Assembly: GCF_011046535.1 (NCBI RefSeq)
Contig: NZ_CP049257.1
Location: 1,302,001 to 1,366,000 of the forward strand
DNA: 64,000 bases
Direction: 5' to 3'
DNA from: Nocardioides anomalus
Lineage (GTDB): Bacteria; Actinomycetota; Actinomycetes; Propionibacteriales; Nocardioidaceae
This document shows, piece by piece, positions 43,822 to 52,067 of the stretch. The notes beneath the pieces are model-generated. The model did not search any database and was not told the origin of the DNA. It saw nothing but the letters and a program-made list of their open reading frames with translations. Every line of letters begins with the position of its first letter. Position 1 is the first letter of the stretch. The position numbers were made by a program, and so were the translations under genes.

Positions 43822-44559
43822 TCACTTGAAGAGGGTCGTGGCGTCCATGCCGGCGGTGTCCGGCTGCACCTCGCTCTTGTCGGTCAGGAGCGCGAAGGAG
43901 AGCTCGCCGTTCGACTCGGCCCAGGTGGTCTGCTCGACCTGCTTCTGCGACAGGGCCAGCGTGATCAGCGTGCGGGGGAGCTGCTCGGTGGTCGCGATGC
44001 CCGTCTGGTCGGTCGTCGTGGTGGAGACCGGGGTGGTCGAGCCGACGCCGAGCACCGTCACCTTGTCCAGCAGCAGCCGCGTGAACGGCTGGCCGCTGGC
44101 CTGGTCGGTGCCGGAGTAGAAGACCGCCACGGTCGAGCCGGGGTTGACGAAGCCGGCCACGCGACCCGGGTCGGTGAGGTTGATCGACTTGGCCATCATC
44201 CCGTCCGGGATCTGCAGGCTGGTCTGCACGGCCGCCGAGGTCCCGAACTTCGCCGCGATGATCTGCTCACCGGGGTAGATCGTGCCCAGCGCCACGGTCC
44301 CGCCCAGGGAGTCCGTCGTGGTCTGGTAGCCGTCGAGCAGCGAGTCCTGCGACACCGCCTGCAGGGCCAGCTTGCCGGCCGCCTGCGCGTCCTCGAACGT
44401 CTCACCCGGGTTGATCTGCGCGGTCGCGCGGAGCACCTCGACGGTGTCGAACTTCTTCTCCGCCCGGGTGTCGGCACCCTTGGTGTAGAGGAAGACGAGG
44501 GCCGAGCCCAGTGCTGCCACCAGCACGGCCACGACCAAGAGAATCCTGCGTCGGTCCAT
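43822..44559 (-). CDS. cpaB: Flp pilus assembly protein CpaB/RcpC
   Basis: First gene of the tad operon. The 245 residues have one N-terminal membrane helix (ILLVVAVLVAALGSALVFLY), a SAF domain (VEVLRATAQINPGETFEDAQ) and an RcpC-like region (IYPGEQIIAAKFG, GRVAGFVNPGSTVAVFYSG). It probably forms or gates the outer passage for the pilus; in this Gram-positive it sits between membrane and wall. The ATG 44559 start lies some 77 nt behind a candidate -10. Regulation is probably by the dyad sites at 44575-44695. Confidence 0.9.
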   Translation of the reverse strand: MDRRRILLVVAVLVAALGSALVFLYTKGADTRAEKKFDTVEVLRATAQINPGETFEDAQAAGKLALQAVSQDSLLDGYQTTTDSLGGTVALGTIYPGEQIIAAKFGTSAAVQTSLQIPDGMMAKSINLTDPGRVAGFVNPGSTVAVFYSGTDQASGQPFTRLLLDKVTVLGVGSTTPVSTTTTDQTGIATTEQLPRTLITLALSQKQVEQTTWAESNGELSFALLTDKSEVQPDTAGMDATTLFK

Positions 44560-44574
44560 CGACCAGACCTTTCC

Positions 44575-44695
44575 GTCCCACGGGGAGGCAGGCTGATCTG
44601 CCGACCAGCCCCTGTCCCACGAGTGCTGTCCCTCGGTCTAGAACTCTAGGAACGAGCCGCCCCGCCCGTACGCGTTTTGCCGGAACTCGTGGGAC
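44575..44695 (-). promoter_or_regulatory. tad operon control region with three GTCCCACG sites
   Basis: GTCCCACGAGT (44614-44624) and its perfect inverted copy ACTCGTGGGAC (44685-44695) flank a candidate minus-strand -10 TAGAGT (44648-44643). A third GTCCCACG lies at 44575-44582 beside the cpaB ribosome site. The arrangement suits binding of a dimeric regulator on both sides of the promoter; the local NarL-type regulator is the natural candidate. Assignment is inference. Confidence 0.5.
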
Positions 44696-44823
44696 GGGAG
44701 ATGCGTCAGCGCGCCAGCCGCCTGGACGGGCCAGGTCGGCCTGGTCACTGCAGGTCAGAGCGATGCTTCGAACGGCGGAGGCTCAGCCCGACGGCGAGGG
44801 TCGACACCGGACTCCACCACCAC

Positions 44824-44932
44824 GCTCGTCGCGCCGAACCGTCCCGGGTGCCGCCGTCGCGCGTGGAGTGCGTGCTGCGCACGCAGCGCGCGACGGCGGC
44901 ACCCGGGACGGTTCGATGACAGCGCGACGAGC
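44824..44932. repeat. 109-bp composite palindrome between tad operon and acyl-CoA synthetase gene
   Basis: Three nested stems: an outer pair of 11 bp (44824-44834 with 44922-44932), a perfect 28-bp stem (44836-44863 with 44887-44914), and an inner 7-bp stem (44869-44875 with 44879-44885) around a TGC loop. It is far longer than a needed terminator. It lies 20 bp after the minus-strand synthetase stop, so it can end that transcript. The rest of the 393-bp gap 44560-44952 shows no gene. Confidence 0.85.
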
Positions 44933-44952
44933 AGACCGTGCCGGAGGCCCGG

Positions 44953-46737
44953 TCAGTACAACCCAGCGACGTCGTCCTTGTTCTCGCGCATCACGACGTT
45001 GCGCTTGAGCTTGAGGCTGGGGGTCAGCTGACCGCCCTCCTCGGTCCACTCGTCGACGAGGATCCGGAACTTGCGGATCGACTCGGCCTTGGAGACGGCC
45101 CTGTTGGCGTCGTCGACGGCGTCCTGGATGGCGGCGTTGAGGTCGGGGTCGTCGACGAGCTGCTCGATCTTGTGGGTCTTGCCGTGCTGGTCGGCCCAGG
45201 CGTCGAGGGCCTCGCGGTCGAGGGTGACCAGGGCGGCGATGAAGGGCTGGCCGTCGCCGACGACGAGGCACTGGTCGACCAGGGCGTGGGCGCGGACGCG
45301 GTCCTCGAGGACGGCAGGGGCGACGTTCTTGCCGCCGGCGGTCACGAGGATCTCCTTCTTGCGGCCGGTGATCCGGACGAAGCCCTCGTCGTCGACCTCG
45401 CCGACGTCGCCGGTGTGGAACCAGCCGTCGCTCTCGAGGACCTCGGCGGTGGCCTGGTCTTCGTGCCAGTAGCCGGTGAAGACCTGGCCGCCCTGGAAGA
45501 GCAGCTCGCCGTCCTCGGCGACGCGGACGGCGGTGCCGGGCAGCGGGCGGCCGACGGTGCCGATCTTGACGGCGTCCGGGAGGTTCACGGTGAGGGCGGC
45601 GGTGGTCTCGGTCAGGCCGTAGCCCTCGAGCACGGTGACGCCGATCCCGCGGTAGAAGTGGCCGAGACGCTCGCCGAGCGGGGCGCCGCCGGAGACGGCG
45701 TACTCGCACCGGCCGCCGAGGGCGTCGCGCAGCTTGCCGTAGACCAGCCGCGAGAACACGGCGTGCTGGGCGCGGACCCGGAACGGGACCTTGCCCTTCT
45801 CCACGCCGCGGGAGTAGGCCATCGCGACCTCGGCGGCGCGGTCGAAGATGCCGCCGCGGCCGTCGGCGGTGGCGCGCTGGGAGGCGGTGTTGAAGACCTT
45901 CTCGAACACCCGGGGTACGGCGAGCACGAACGTCGGGCGGAAGGCCTGCAGGTCCGCGACCAGGTTCTTGATGTCGGCGCTGTGCCCGAGGCGGGTCCGC
46001 GACTTCACGCAGCCGATCTGGATGATCCGCGCGAACACGTGGGCCAGCGGCAGGAAGAGCAGGGTGGAGGAGTCCTCGGTCTCGAACAGCCGGTCCAGCT
46101 CGCCGACGGCCACGCCGAGCTCGACCATGAAGTTGCCGTGGGTGAGCATGCAGCCCTTGGGGCGCCCGGTGGTGCCGGAGGTGTAGATCAGCGTCGCGAG
46201 GTCCGAGGGACCGGCGGCGGTCCGGCGCTCCTCGAGGGTGGCCTCGGGGATGTCCTGCCCGAGCCGGCTGAGGATGTCCACGGCGTTGTCGGTCAGCGAC
46301 CAGACGTGGTTGAGCTCGGTGAGGTCGGCGCGGACCTCGGTGATGCGGGCGACGTGCTCGGGCGTCTCGGCGACGACGGCGCGGGCACCGGAGTCCTCGA
46401 GGATCCACTGCACCTGCTCGGCCGAGGACGTCTCGTAGACCGGCACGGTCACGGCCCCGGCGAACCAGATCGCGTAGTCGAACAGCGTCCACTCGTAGCG
46501 CGTCTTGGAGATCAGCGCGACCCGGTCGCCCGGCTCGATGCCGGAGGCGATGAGCCCCTGGGCGACGGCGGCGACCTCGTCGCGGAACCGGGCGGCGGTG
46601 ACGCCGGTCCAGCCGTCCGGCCCGGGCCGGCTGAACACCTCGTCGGAGCCGTGGTCGCGCGCGTTGGTGACCACGTCGTCGGTGAGGTTCCCCGAGGTCG
46701 GCGGCTCCATGGTCGACGGCGTGGAGTACTCGCGCAC
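44953..46737 (-). CDS. Long-chain acyl-CoA synthetase (FadD15-like, AMP-forming)
   Basis: Activates fatty acids to acyl-CoA through an acyl-adenylate. The 594 residues are typical of the FadD15/FAA1 class. Motifs: the ATP/AMP P-loop TLIYTSGTTGRPKGCMLTH (split at residue ~175-195), GYGLTETTAALTVN, GWFHTGDVGEVDDEG and the C-terminal catalytic Lys region SIRKFRILVDEW through LKLKRNVVM. GTG 46737 has TAACGT 6 nt upstream (leaderless). It is divergent from the SRPBCC-ArsA operon, as in M. tuberculosis Rv2187 and neighbours (from memory), which suggests linked lipid or membrane function. Confidence 0.94.
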   Translation of the reverse strand: MREYSTPSTMEPPTSGNLTDDVVTNARDHGSDEVFSRPGPDGWTGVTAARFRDEVAAVAQGLIASGIEPGDRVALISKTRYEWTLFDYAIWFAGAVTVPVYETSSAEQVQWILEDSGARAVVAETPEHVARITEVRADLTELNHVWSLTDNAVDILSRLGQDIPEATLEERRTAAGPSDLATLIYTSGTTGRPKGCMLTHGNFMVELGVAVGELDRLFETEDSSTLLFLPLAHVFARIIQIGCVKSRTRLGHSADIKNLVADLQAFRPTFVLAVPRVFEKVFNTASQRATADGRGGIFDRAAEVAMAYSRGVEKGKVPFRVRAQHAVFSRLVYGKLRDALGGRCEYAVSGGAPLGERLGHFYRGIGVTVLEGYGLTETTAALTVNLPDAVKIGTVGRPLPGTAVRVAEDGELLFQGGQVFTGYWHEDQATAEVLESDGWFHTGDVGEVDDEGFVRITGRKKEILVTAGGKNVAPAVLEDRVRAHALVDQCLVVGDGQPFIAALVTLDREALDAWADQHGKTHKIEQLVDDPDLNAAIQDAVDDANRAVSKAESIRKFRILVDEWTEEGGQLTPSLKLKRNVVMRENKDDVAGLY

Positions 46738-46743
46738 GGCCGC

Positions 46744-46749
46744 ACGTTA
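46744..46749 (-). promoter_or_regulatory. Leaderless -10 (TAACGT) of the acyl-CoA synthetase gene
   Basis: On the minus strand TAACGT (46749-46744) ends 6 nt before GTG 46737. Confidence 0.6.
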
Positions 46750-46846
46750 CCGCCGGGCAACGAGAGGGCGTCGATCCGGTACGCTCGCAAGCCGAGTCGG
46801 AGGACCGGAGCACGACCAGGGCAGGACCAGCGCGCAGGGGGTATCG

Positions 46847-47284
46847 GTGGCGGAGCAGACGACGTCCTCCATCACGGTCGACGCGCCGCCGGCGGCGGTC
46901 ATGGACGTCATCGCCGACTTCGACGCCTACCCCCAGTGGGCCAAGGGCGTGACCCAGGCCGAGACGCGCTCGTCGTACGACGACGGGCGGGCCCGCGAGG
47001 TGTTCTTCGCCCTCGACGTGAGCCCGATCAAGGACGAGTACACGCTGTCCTACGACTGGGACGGCGACCGCGAGGTCACGTGGACCCTCGTCGAGGGCAA
47101 GATGCTGCGCGCGCTGGACGGCGCCTACGTGCTGCGCGACCTCGGCGGCAGCACCGAGGTGAACTACCGGCTCGCCCTCGACGTCTCCATCCCGCTCATC
47201 GGCATGCTCAAGCGCAAGGGCGAGAAGATCCTCATCGACACCGCGCTGAAGGGGCTGAAGAAGCGCGTCGAGTCGCTCGGGTAG
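46847..47284 (+). CDS. SRPBCC/START-like lipid-binding fold protein
   Basis: The 145 residues from GTG 46847 (behind AGGGGG) form a polyketide cyclase/dehydrase-type helix-grip fold: SITVDAPPAAVMDVIADFDA, YPQWAKGVTQAETR, and a C-terminal long helix GEKILIDTALKGLKKRVE. This fold binds hydrophobic ligands. The gene is first in the operon SRPBCC-ArsA-Cys protein-ROK-ROK, with an immediate TTG-start neighbour. The ligand is unknown; the divergent fatty acid activation gene hints at lipid. Confidence 0.85.
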   Translation: MAEQTTSSITVDAPPAAVMDVIADFDAYPQWAKGVTQAETRSSYDDGRAREVFFALDVSPIKDEYTLSYDWDGDREVTWTLVEGKMLRALDGAYVLRDLGGSTEVNYRLALDVSIPLIGMLKRKGEKILIDTALKGLKKRVESLG

Positions 47285-47289
47285 CCCCT

Positions 47290-48474
47290 TTGCGCATCCT
47301 CCTCTTCACCGGCAAGGGCGGTGTCGGCAAGTCCACCGTGGCCGCCGGGACCGCCGCCCTCGCCGCCGCCTCGGGCCAGCGCACCCTCGTGCTGTCCACC
47401 GACGCGGCGCACTCCCTCTCCGATGCCTTCGGCGCACCGGTCGGCCCGGAGCCGACCCAGGTGGCCGAGCGGCTCTTCGTCCAGCAGGTCGACGCCCAAC
47501 TGCGCTTCGAGCAGTCCTGGGCCGAGATCCAGGGCTACCTGCTCTCGGTCCTGGACACCACGGGCATGGACCCGGTGGCCGCCGAGGAGCTGACGGTCAT
47601 CCCCGGTGCCGAGGAGGTGCTGGCCCTGCTCGAGCTGCGGGTCCAGGTCCTTTCCGACGACTGGGACGTGGTGGTCGTGGACTGTGCGCCGACCGCGGAG
47701 ACGCTGCGGCTGCTGGCGCTGCCCGAGGCCCTGGGCTGGTACATGCAGCGCGTCTTCCCGGTCCAGCAGAAGGTGGTCAAGGCCCTGCGCCCGGTGCTGA
47801 GCCGCGCGGCGGGCGTGCCCATGCCGGGTGGGGGCGTCTTCGACGCCGTCCAGCGCCTGCACGCCGAGCTCGAGGAGGTGCGCGCCCTGCTGTCCGGGCC
47901 GGACGCCAGCGTGCGGATCGTGCTCACGCCCGAGGCCGTGGTGCTGGCCGAGGCGCGCCGCGCGTACACGACGCTGTCGCTGTTCGGCTACCGCGTCGAC
48001 GGCGTCGTGGCCAACCGGGTCTTCCCCTCCGAGGGCGCCGACGACTGGCGCGCCGGCTGGGTCCTGGCCCAGGACGAGGTCCTCGGTCAGGTGGAGGAGT
48101 CGTTCGCGGGCGTGCCGCTGTGGCGCTCGGAGTACCGCCCCGGCGAGCCGGTCGGCGTTGAGGCGCTGGGGGACCTGGCCCGCGACCTGTACGCCGGGAG
48201 CGACCCGCTCGGGCGCGGCGGCGTGCGCAGTCCGTTCGAGGTGGTCACCGAGACCGGCGGCGTCCGGCTGCGGCTCCGGTTGCCGTTCGTCACGCGCGAC
48301 CAGGTCCACCTCGCCCGCAGCGGGGACGAGCTGGTCGTCACCGTCGGCTCCTACCGCCGCCTGCTGACGCTGCCCCAGGGACTGGCCCGGCTGCGGGTCG
48401 CCGGGGCGCGCGTCGATGATGACGGGGTGCTGCAGGTGACGTTCCGCGACCCGGCGAGCGAGGCGGTCGGATGA
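47290..48474 (+). CDS. ArsA-like ATPase with C-terminal HSP20-like domain
   Basis: TTG 47290 is the only usable start near the P-loop and gives 394 residues. Deviant Walker A LFTGKGGVGKSTVAAG near residue 8, STDAAHSLSDAFG (switch I) and VVVDCAPTAETLRLLALPEA mark the ArsA/GET3 family. A C-terminal ~80-residue ArsA_HSP20 domain (RLRLRLPFVTRDQVHLARSG) follows. The arsenite-binding cysteines of true ArsA are missing, so arsenic pumping is not supported. Tail-anchored or membrane protein handling is possible but unproven. It overlaps the next gene in ATGA. Confidence 0.9.
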   Translation: MRILLFTGKGGVGKSTVAAGTAALAAASGQRTLVLSTDAAHSLSDAFGAPVGPEPTQVAERLFVQQVDAQLRFEQSWAEIQGYLLSVLDTTGMDPVAAEELTVIPGAEEVLALLELRVQVLSDDWDVVVVDCAPTAETLRLLALPEALGWYMQRVFPVQQKVVKALRPVLSRAAGVPMPGGGVFDAVQRLHAELEEVRALLSGPDASVRIVLTPEAVVLAEARRAYTTLSLFGYRVDGVVANRVFPSEGADDWRAGWVLAQDEVLGQVEESFAGVPLWRSEYRPGEPVGVEALGDLARDLYAGSDPLGRGGVRSPFEVVTETGGVRLRLRLPFVTRDQVHLARSGDELVVTVGSYRRLLTLPQGLARLRVAGARVDDDGVLQVTFRDPASEAVG

Positions 48475-48815
48475 GTGAGGGACCCTCCGGCGACGAGCCG
48501 GTCGGCAGCGTCGGCGAGGAGGCGGCCAAGCTGTTCGGGGCGCTGGCCGACTGGGCCGGTGAGCACGTCGGGGACGTCGACGAGCACCTGGCCACCGGCA
48601 GCACCGAGTGCCTCTACTGCCCCGTGTGCCGCACGGTCCACGCCGTGCGCAACGCCAGCCCGGAGCTCAAGGCCCAGCTGACCACCGCCGCGTCGTCGTT
48701 CCTCCAGGCCGCGGCCGGCCTGCTGAGCGCGGCGGGCACCACGCCACCGCCCGCGCAGCCGCGCGTGCAGACCATCGACCTCGACGGCGACCCGGACGGG
48801 GAGGACCTCTCGTGA
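48471..48815 (+). CDS. Small conserved protein with CxxCxxC centre
   Basis: A 114-residue soluble protein with an acidic N-terminus, a helix (EEAAKLFGALADWAGEHVGD), a metal-binding-like TECLYCPVCRTVHAVRN, a second helix (ELKAQLTTAASSFLQAAAGL) and an acidic end. The Cys spacing C-X2-C-X2-C suits a zinc site. It overlaps both the ArsA-like gene (ATGA) and the ROK gene (GTGA), so it works with that operon. A similar small gene lies by the ArsA-like gene in M. tuberculosis (Rv2183c, from memory). Function unknown. Confidence 0.82.
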   Translation: MSEGPSGDEPVGSVGEEAAKLFGALADWAGEHVGDVDEHLATGSTECLYCPVCRTVHAVRNASPELKAQLTTAASSFLQAAAGLLSAAGTTPPPAQPRVQTIDLDGDPDGEDLS

Positions 48816-49753
48816 CCCTCGCGTGCGGCGTCGACGTCGGCGGCACCAAGATCCTCGGCGGCGTGGTCGACGAGGACGGCTCGATCGTCGAGGAGCTGCG
48901 CGTCGAGTCGCCCGCGACCGACGCCGAGGCCATCGAGAAGGCCATCGAGCACCTGGTCACCGAGCTCAAGAGCCGCCACGAGATCGCCGCGGTCGGGGTC
49001 GGGGCGGCGGGCTACATCGACAAGGCCCGCTCGACGGTCCGGTTCGCGCCCAACATCGCCTGGCGCGACGTCAGCCTCAAGGCCGACCTCGAGGCGCTGG
49101 TCGACCTCCCGGTCGTGGTGGAGAACGACGCCAACGCGGCCGCCTGGGGCGAGTTCACCTTCGGCGCCGGCCACGACGTCGACGACCTGCTGCTGGTCAC
49201 GGTGGGCACCGGCATCGGCGGCGGCATCGTCCACGACGGCGAGCTGCTGCGCGGCGCCTTCGGCATCGGCGCCGAGATCGGCCACATGCGGGTCGTGCCC
49301 GACGGCATCCTGTGCGGCTGCGGCAACCGCGGCTGCTTCGAGCAGTACGCCAGCGGCAGCGCCCTGGTCCGCGACGCCCGCGCGGCCGCCCGGGCCGGCT
49401 CGCTGCTGGCGCAGGGGCTGCTGGACCTCGCCGGCGGCGACCCCGACCAGATCACCGGGCCGCTCATCACCGAGGCCGCCCGGGCCGGCGACCCCTTCGC
49501 CACCGAGCAGCTGGCCGGGCTGGGCCGCTGGCTGGGCGAGGGCATCGCCTCGCTCACCGCCGTGCTCGACCCGGCCGTCGTGGTCCTCGGCGGAGGCGTC
49601 AGCGAGGCCGGTGACCTGCTCATCACCCCGGTGCGCGCGGCGTTCCAGTCCCAGCTCACCGGCCGCGGGCACCGACCCGTGCTGGAGATCCGCAAGGCCC
49701 GGCTGGGCAACCGGGCCGGCCTGATCGGCGCGGCCGACCTGGCCCGGCGGTGA
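48812..49753 (+). CDS. ROK-family glucokinase (copy 1)
   Basis: Phosphorylates glucose or a related hexose with ATP or polyphosphate. The 313 residues from GTG 48812 start with the phosphate-1 loop GVDVGGTKILGGVV, then VENDANAAAWGE with the catalytic Asp, VTVGTGIGGGIV, and the zinc-binding ROK box CGCGNRGCFEQYASG preceded by EIGHMRVV. No N-terminal winged helix is present, so it is an enzyme rather than a repressor. It overlaps the preceding and following genes in GTGA; the next gene is a second ROK kinase. Confidence 0.92.
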   Translation: MTLACGVDVGGTKILGGVVDEDGSIVEELRVESPATDAEAIEKAIEHLVTELKSRHEIAAVGVGAAGYIDKARSTVRFAPNIAWRDVSLKADLEALVDLPVVVENDANAAAWGEFTFGAGHDVDDLLLVTVGTGIGGGIVHDGELLRGAFGIGAEIGHMRVVPDGILCGCGNRGCFEQYASGSALVRDARAAARAGSLLAQGLLDLAGGDPDQITGPLITEAARAGDPFATEQLAGLGRWLGEGIASLTAVLDPAVVVLGGGVSEAGDLLITPVRAAFQSQLTGRGHRPVLEIRKARLGNRAGLIGAADLARR

Positions 49754-50811
49754 CGGTGGCCGCACCGGCCCGGCGTACCCGGGTCCCTCGCTGGGACCCG
49801 CTCACCGTCGGCGTGGACATCGGCGGCACCAAGATCCTCGCCGGCGTCGTCGACTCGCACGGCTCGGTCGTCGAGGTGCAGCGCCGGCCCACGACCGGCC
49901 ACGACGTCGCGCTGGTCGAGGACACCATCGTCGATCTGGTCCAGGGCTTCCAGCAGCAGTACGACGTCGCCGCGGTCGGCGTCGGCGCGGCCGGCTTCGT
50001 CGACGCGAGCCGGTCCACGGTGATGTTCTCCCCGCACCTCGCCTGGCGCGACGAGCCGCTGCGCGACCGGCTGACCGCCCGGATGTCGATCCCGGTCGTG
50101 GTCGACAACGACGCCAACACCACCGCGCTGGGGGAGTCGCGCTTCGGCGCGGGCGTCGGTCACCGCTTCGTCCTGTGCATCACGCTCGGCACCGGCATCG
50201 GCGGCGCGATCGTGCTGGACGGCCGGGTCTACCGCGGCGCCAACGGCATGGCCGGCGAGTTCGGCCACATGCAGGTCGTGCCCGACGGCCACCGCTGCCC
50301 GTGCGGCAACCGGGGCTGCTGGGAGCAGTACGCCTCCGGCAACGCCCTCGAGCGCGAGGCCCGCGAGCTGGTCGTGGCCCGCTCGCCGATGGCCCACGCG
50401 CTGCGCGAGCTGTGCGGCGACGACCCGGACCAGCTGAGCGGCCCGCAGGTCACCGCGGCCGCCCAGGCGGGCGACCCCATCTCGGTCGAGCTGATCGCCG
50501 ACGTCGGCCGCTGGCTCGGCACCGGCGTGGCCGGGCTGGTCGCGGCCTTCGACCCCAGCGCGGTCATCATCGGCGGCGGGGTCTCCGACGCCGGCGAGCT
50601 GCTGCTGGCCCCCACCCGCGACTCGATGGTGCGGCACCTGGTCGGCCGCGGCTACCGGGCCGAGCCGCCCGTCGTACCCGCCGTCCTCGGGCCGCAGGCC
50701 GGCTTCATCGGCGCCGCCGACATGGCCCGCTCGGCCGCCCGCCGCTCGCGTCGGGCGGACCGCCGCCGGGACCGCCGGGGGCGCTGGTTCGGCGTCCGCG
50801 ACGAGCTCTAG
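49750..50811 (+). CDS. ROK-family sugar kinase (copy 2)
   Basis: A 353-residue tandem paralogue of the previous gene. It has GVDIGGTKILAGVV, VDNDANTTALGE, ITLGTGIGGAIV and the zinc box CPCGNRGCWEQYASG. It differs by a basic N-terminal lead (1-18) and an Arg-rich C-terminus (ARRSRRADRRRDRRGRW), which the first copy lacks. The pair may form a heteromer or use different sugars; the sequence cannot tell. Its TAG stop shares CTAG (50808-50811) with the convergent membrane-protein gene. Confidence 0.9.
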   Translation: MTVAAPARRTRVPRWDPLTVGVDIGGTKILAGVVDSHGSVVEVQRRPTTGHDVALVEDTIVDLVQGFQQQYDVAAVGVGAAGFVDASRSTVMFSPHLAWRDEPLRDRLTARMSIPVVVDNDANTTALGESRFGAGVGHRFVLCITLGTGIGGAIVLDGRVYRGANGMAGEFGHMQVVPDGHRCPCGNRGCWEQYASGNALEREARELVVARSPMAHALRELCGDDPDQLSGPQVTAAAQAGDPISVELIADVGRWLGTGVAGLVAAFDPSAVIIGGGVSDAGELLLAPTRDSMVRHLVGRGYRAEPPVVPAVLGPQAGFIGAADMARSAARRSRRADRRRDRRGRWFGVRDEL

Positions 50812-51251
50812 AGCCGCGCGCCGTCGTCCCAGGGGTCGACGTCCTCGCCGCGCGGCATGTGCACGACCAGGTAGACGAAGCCGCCGATGAAGGCCGCCAC
50901 CAGGAGGTAGCCCAGCCACGGCGGCAGGTGCACGCCGAGGATGAGGCAGATCAGCAGCACCGACGGCGAGCCGAACAGCCCGCCCCAGGCCACCATCCGG
51001 TCCGGCGCGACCGTGGGCAGCGGCGGCGGGGGCGGCGGGACGAAGGCGTCCTCGGGGTCCTCCTGGACCGGCTCGCGGGCCTCCGCGGGCTGCGGCAGGG
51101 GCCGGAAGAGCCGCTCGAGCCGCTCCTCGCGACCGGCGTCGGCGCCCGGCTGCGCAGGCGACTGGTCGACGGGGTCGTCGTCCAGCTCGACCCGGTCGCC
51201 GTAGTTCTCGACGATGGCGCGCCAGGCGTCCTCGTCGCTGTCGCGCTGCAC
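50808..51251 (-). CDS. Small membrane protein of unknown function
   Basis: The 147 residues have an acidic, Pro-rich N-terminal half (DEDAWRAIVENYGDRVELDD and VPPPPPPLPTV) and two C-terminal helices (VLLICLILGVHLP and WLGYLLVAAFIGGFVYLVVH), ending in an acidic tail. The N-terminus is probably cytosolic. GTG 51251 has TACGCT 6 nt upstream, so it is leaderless. It recalls a common actinobacterial membrane protein but I cannot name the family. It is divergent from PlsC and convergent with the ROK gene. Confidence 0.78.
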   Translation of the reverse strand: MQRDSDEDAWRAIVENYGDRVELDDDPVDQSPAQPGADAGREERLERLFRPLPQPAEAREPVQEDPEDAFVPPPPPPLPTVAPDRMVAWGGLFGSPSVLLICLILGVHLPPWLGYLLVAAFIGGFVYLVVHMPRGEDVDPWDDGARL

Positions 51252-51257
51252 GGGACG

Positions 51258-51263
51258 AGCGTA
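51258..51263 (-). promoter_or_regulatory. Leaderless -10 (TACGCT) of the small membrane protein gene
   Basis: TACGCT on the minus strand (51263-51258) ends 6 nt before GTG 51251. A plus-strand TAGGCT at 51283-51288 is the probable -10 of the divergent plsC gene, giving a leader of about 32 nt with a GAGGGGG ribosome site. Confidence 0.55.
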
Positions 51264-51327
51264 CGCCGAACGGGGAGGGGGTTAGGCTTCGACGGGTTTG
51301 CGGGATCGGTCTCGAGGGGGTCGCTGG

Positions 51328-52056
51328 GTGTTCTACTGGTTCCTCAAGTGGGTAGCGCTCGGCCCGTGGCTCCGGCTCGTCTTCCGGCCCCAGGTGACCG
51401 GGGCCGAGCACGTCCCCGCCACCGGCCCCGCGATCCTCGCCAGCAACCACCTGTCGTACTCCGACTGGATGTTCATGCCGCTCACGCTGCCGCGGCGCGT
51501 GACGTTCGTGGCCAAGGCGGAGTACTTCAACACCCCGGGCATCAAGGGCTGGTTCCAGAAGAAGTTCTTCTCCGGGGCCGGCCAGGTCCCCATCGACCGC
51601 TCCGGCGCCAGCGCCGCCGAGGGCGCGCTGTCCGCGGCCAAGCGCATCCTGGACGCCGGCGAGCTGTTCGGCATCTACCCCGAGGGCACCCGCTCCCACG
51701 ACGGCCGGCTCTACCGCGGCAAGACCGGCGTGGCCCGCCTGGCCCTCGAGGCCAAGGTCCCGGTCGTCCCGGTGGCCGTGGTCGGCACCGACGTGGTCGC
51801 CCCGCCCGGCCAGACCTTCGGCAAGTTCACCCGCCCGATCGTGCGCTTCGGCAAGCCGCTGGACTTCTCGCGCTACGAGGGCATGGAGAACGACCGCTAC
51901 ATCCTGCGCTCGATCACCGACGAGATCATGTACGAGATCATGCGGCTCTCCGGTCAGGAGTACGTCGACATGTACGCCTCCCGCGCCAAGGAGGAGTCCA
52001 AGAAGGCGACCGACGGCTCCTCGGCGCCCGCCGACGAGCAGAAGAAGGCGTCGTAG
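51328..52056 (+). CDS. 1-acyl-sn-glycerol-3-phosphate acyltransferase (PlsC family)
   Basis: Adds the second acyl chain in phosphatidic acid synthesis, or a related lysolipid. GTG 51328 is chosen for its GAGGGGG ribosome site 7 nt upstream. The 242 residues have an N-terminal membrane-contact helix, the catalytic NHLSYSD (His41 and Asp46), IPIDRSGAS as block II in the form VPIDRSGAS, block III IYPEGTRSHDG, and block IV PVVPVAVVGTD. The C-terminus is Lys/Glu-rich. It is followed 11 bp later by macS, an arrangement common in actinobacteria. Confidence 0.93.
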   Translation: MFYWFLKWVALGPWLRLVFRPQVTGAEHVPATGPAILASNHLSYSDWMFMPLTLPRRVTFVAKAEYFNTPGIKGWFQKKFFSGAGQVPIDRSGASAAEGALSAAKRILDAGELFGIYPEGTRSHDGRLYRGKTGVARLALEAKVPVVPVAVVGTDVVAPPGQTFGKFTRPIVRFGKPLDFSRYEGMENDRYILRSITDEIMYEIMRLSGQEYVDMYASRAKEESKKATDGSSAPADEQKKAS

Positions 52057-52067
52057 CTCCGCCTGTC

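Noticed and set aside
47290..48474. Arsenite efflux ATPase
   Set aside because: The fold is ArsA-like, but arsenite-binding cysteines and any arsB, arsC or arsR neighbour are missing.
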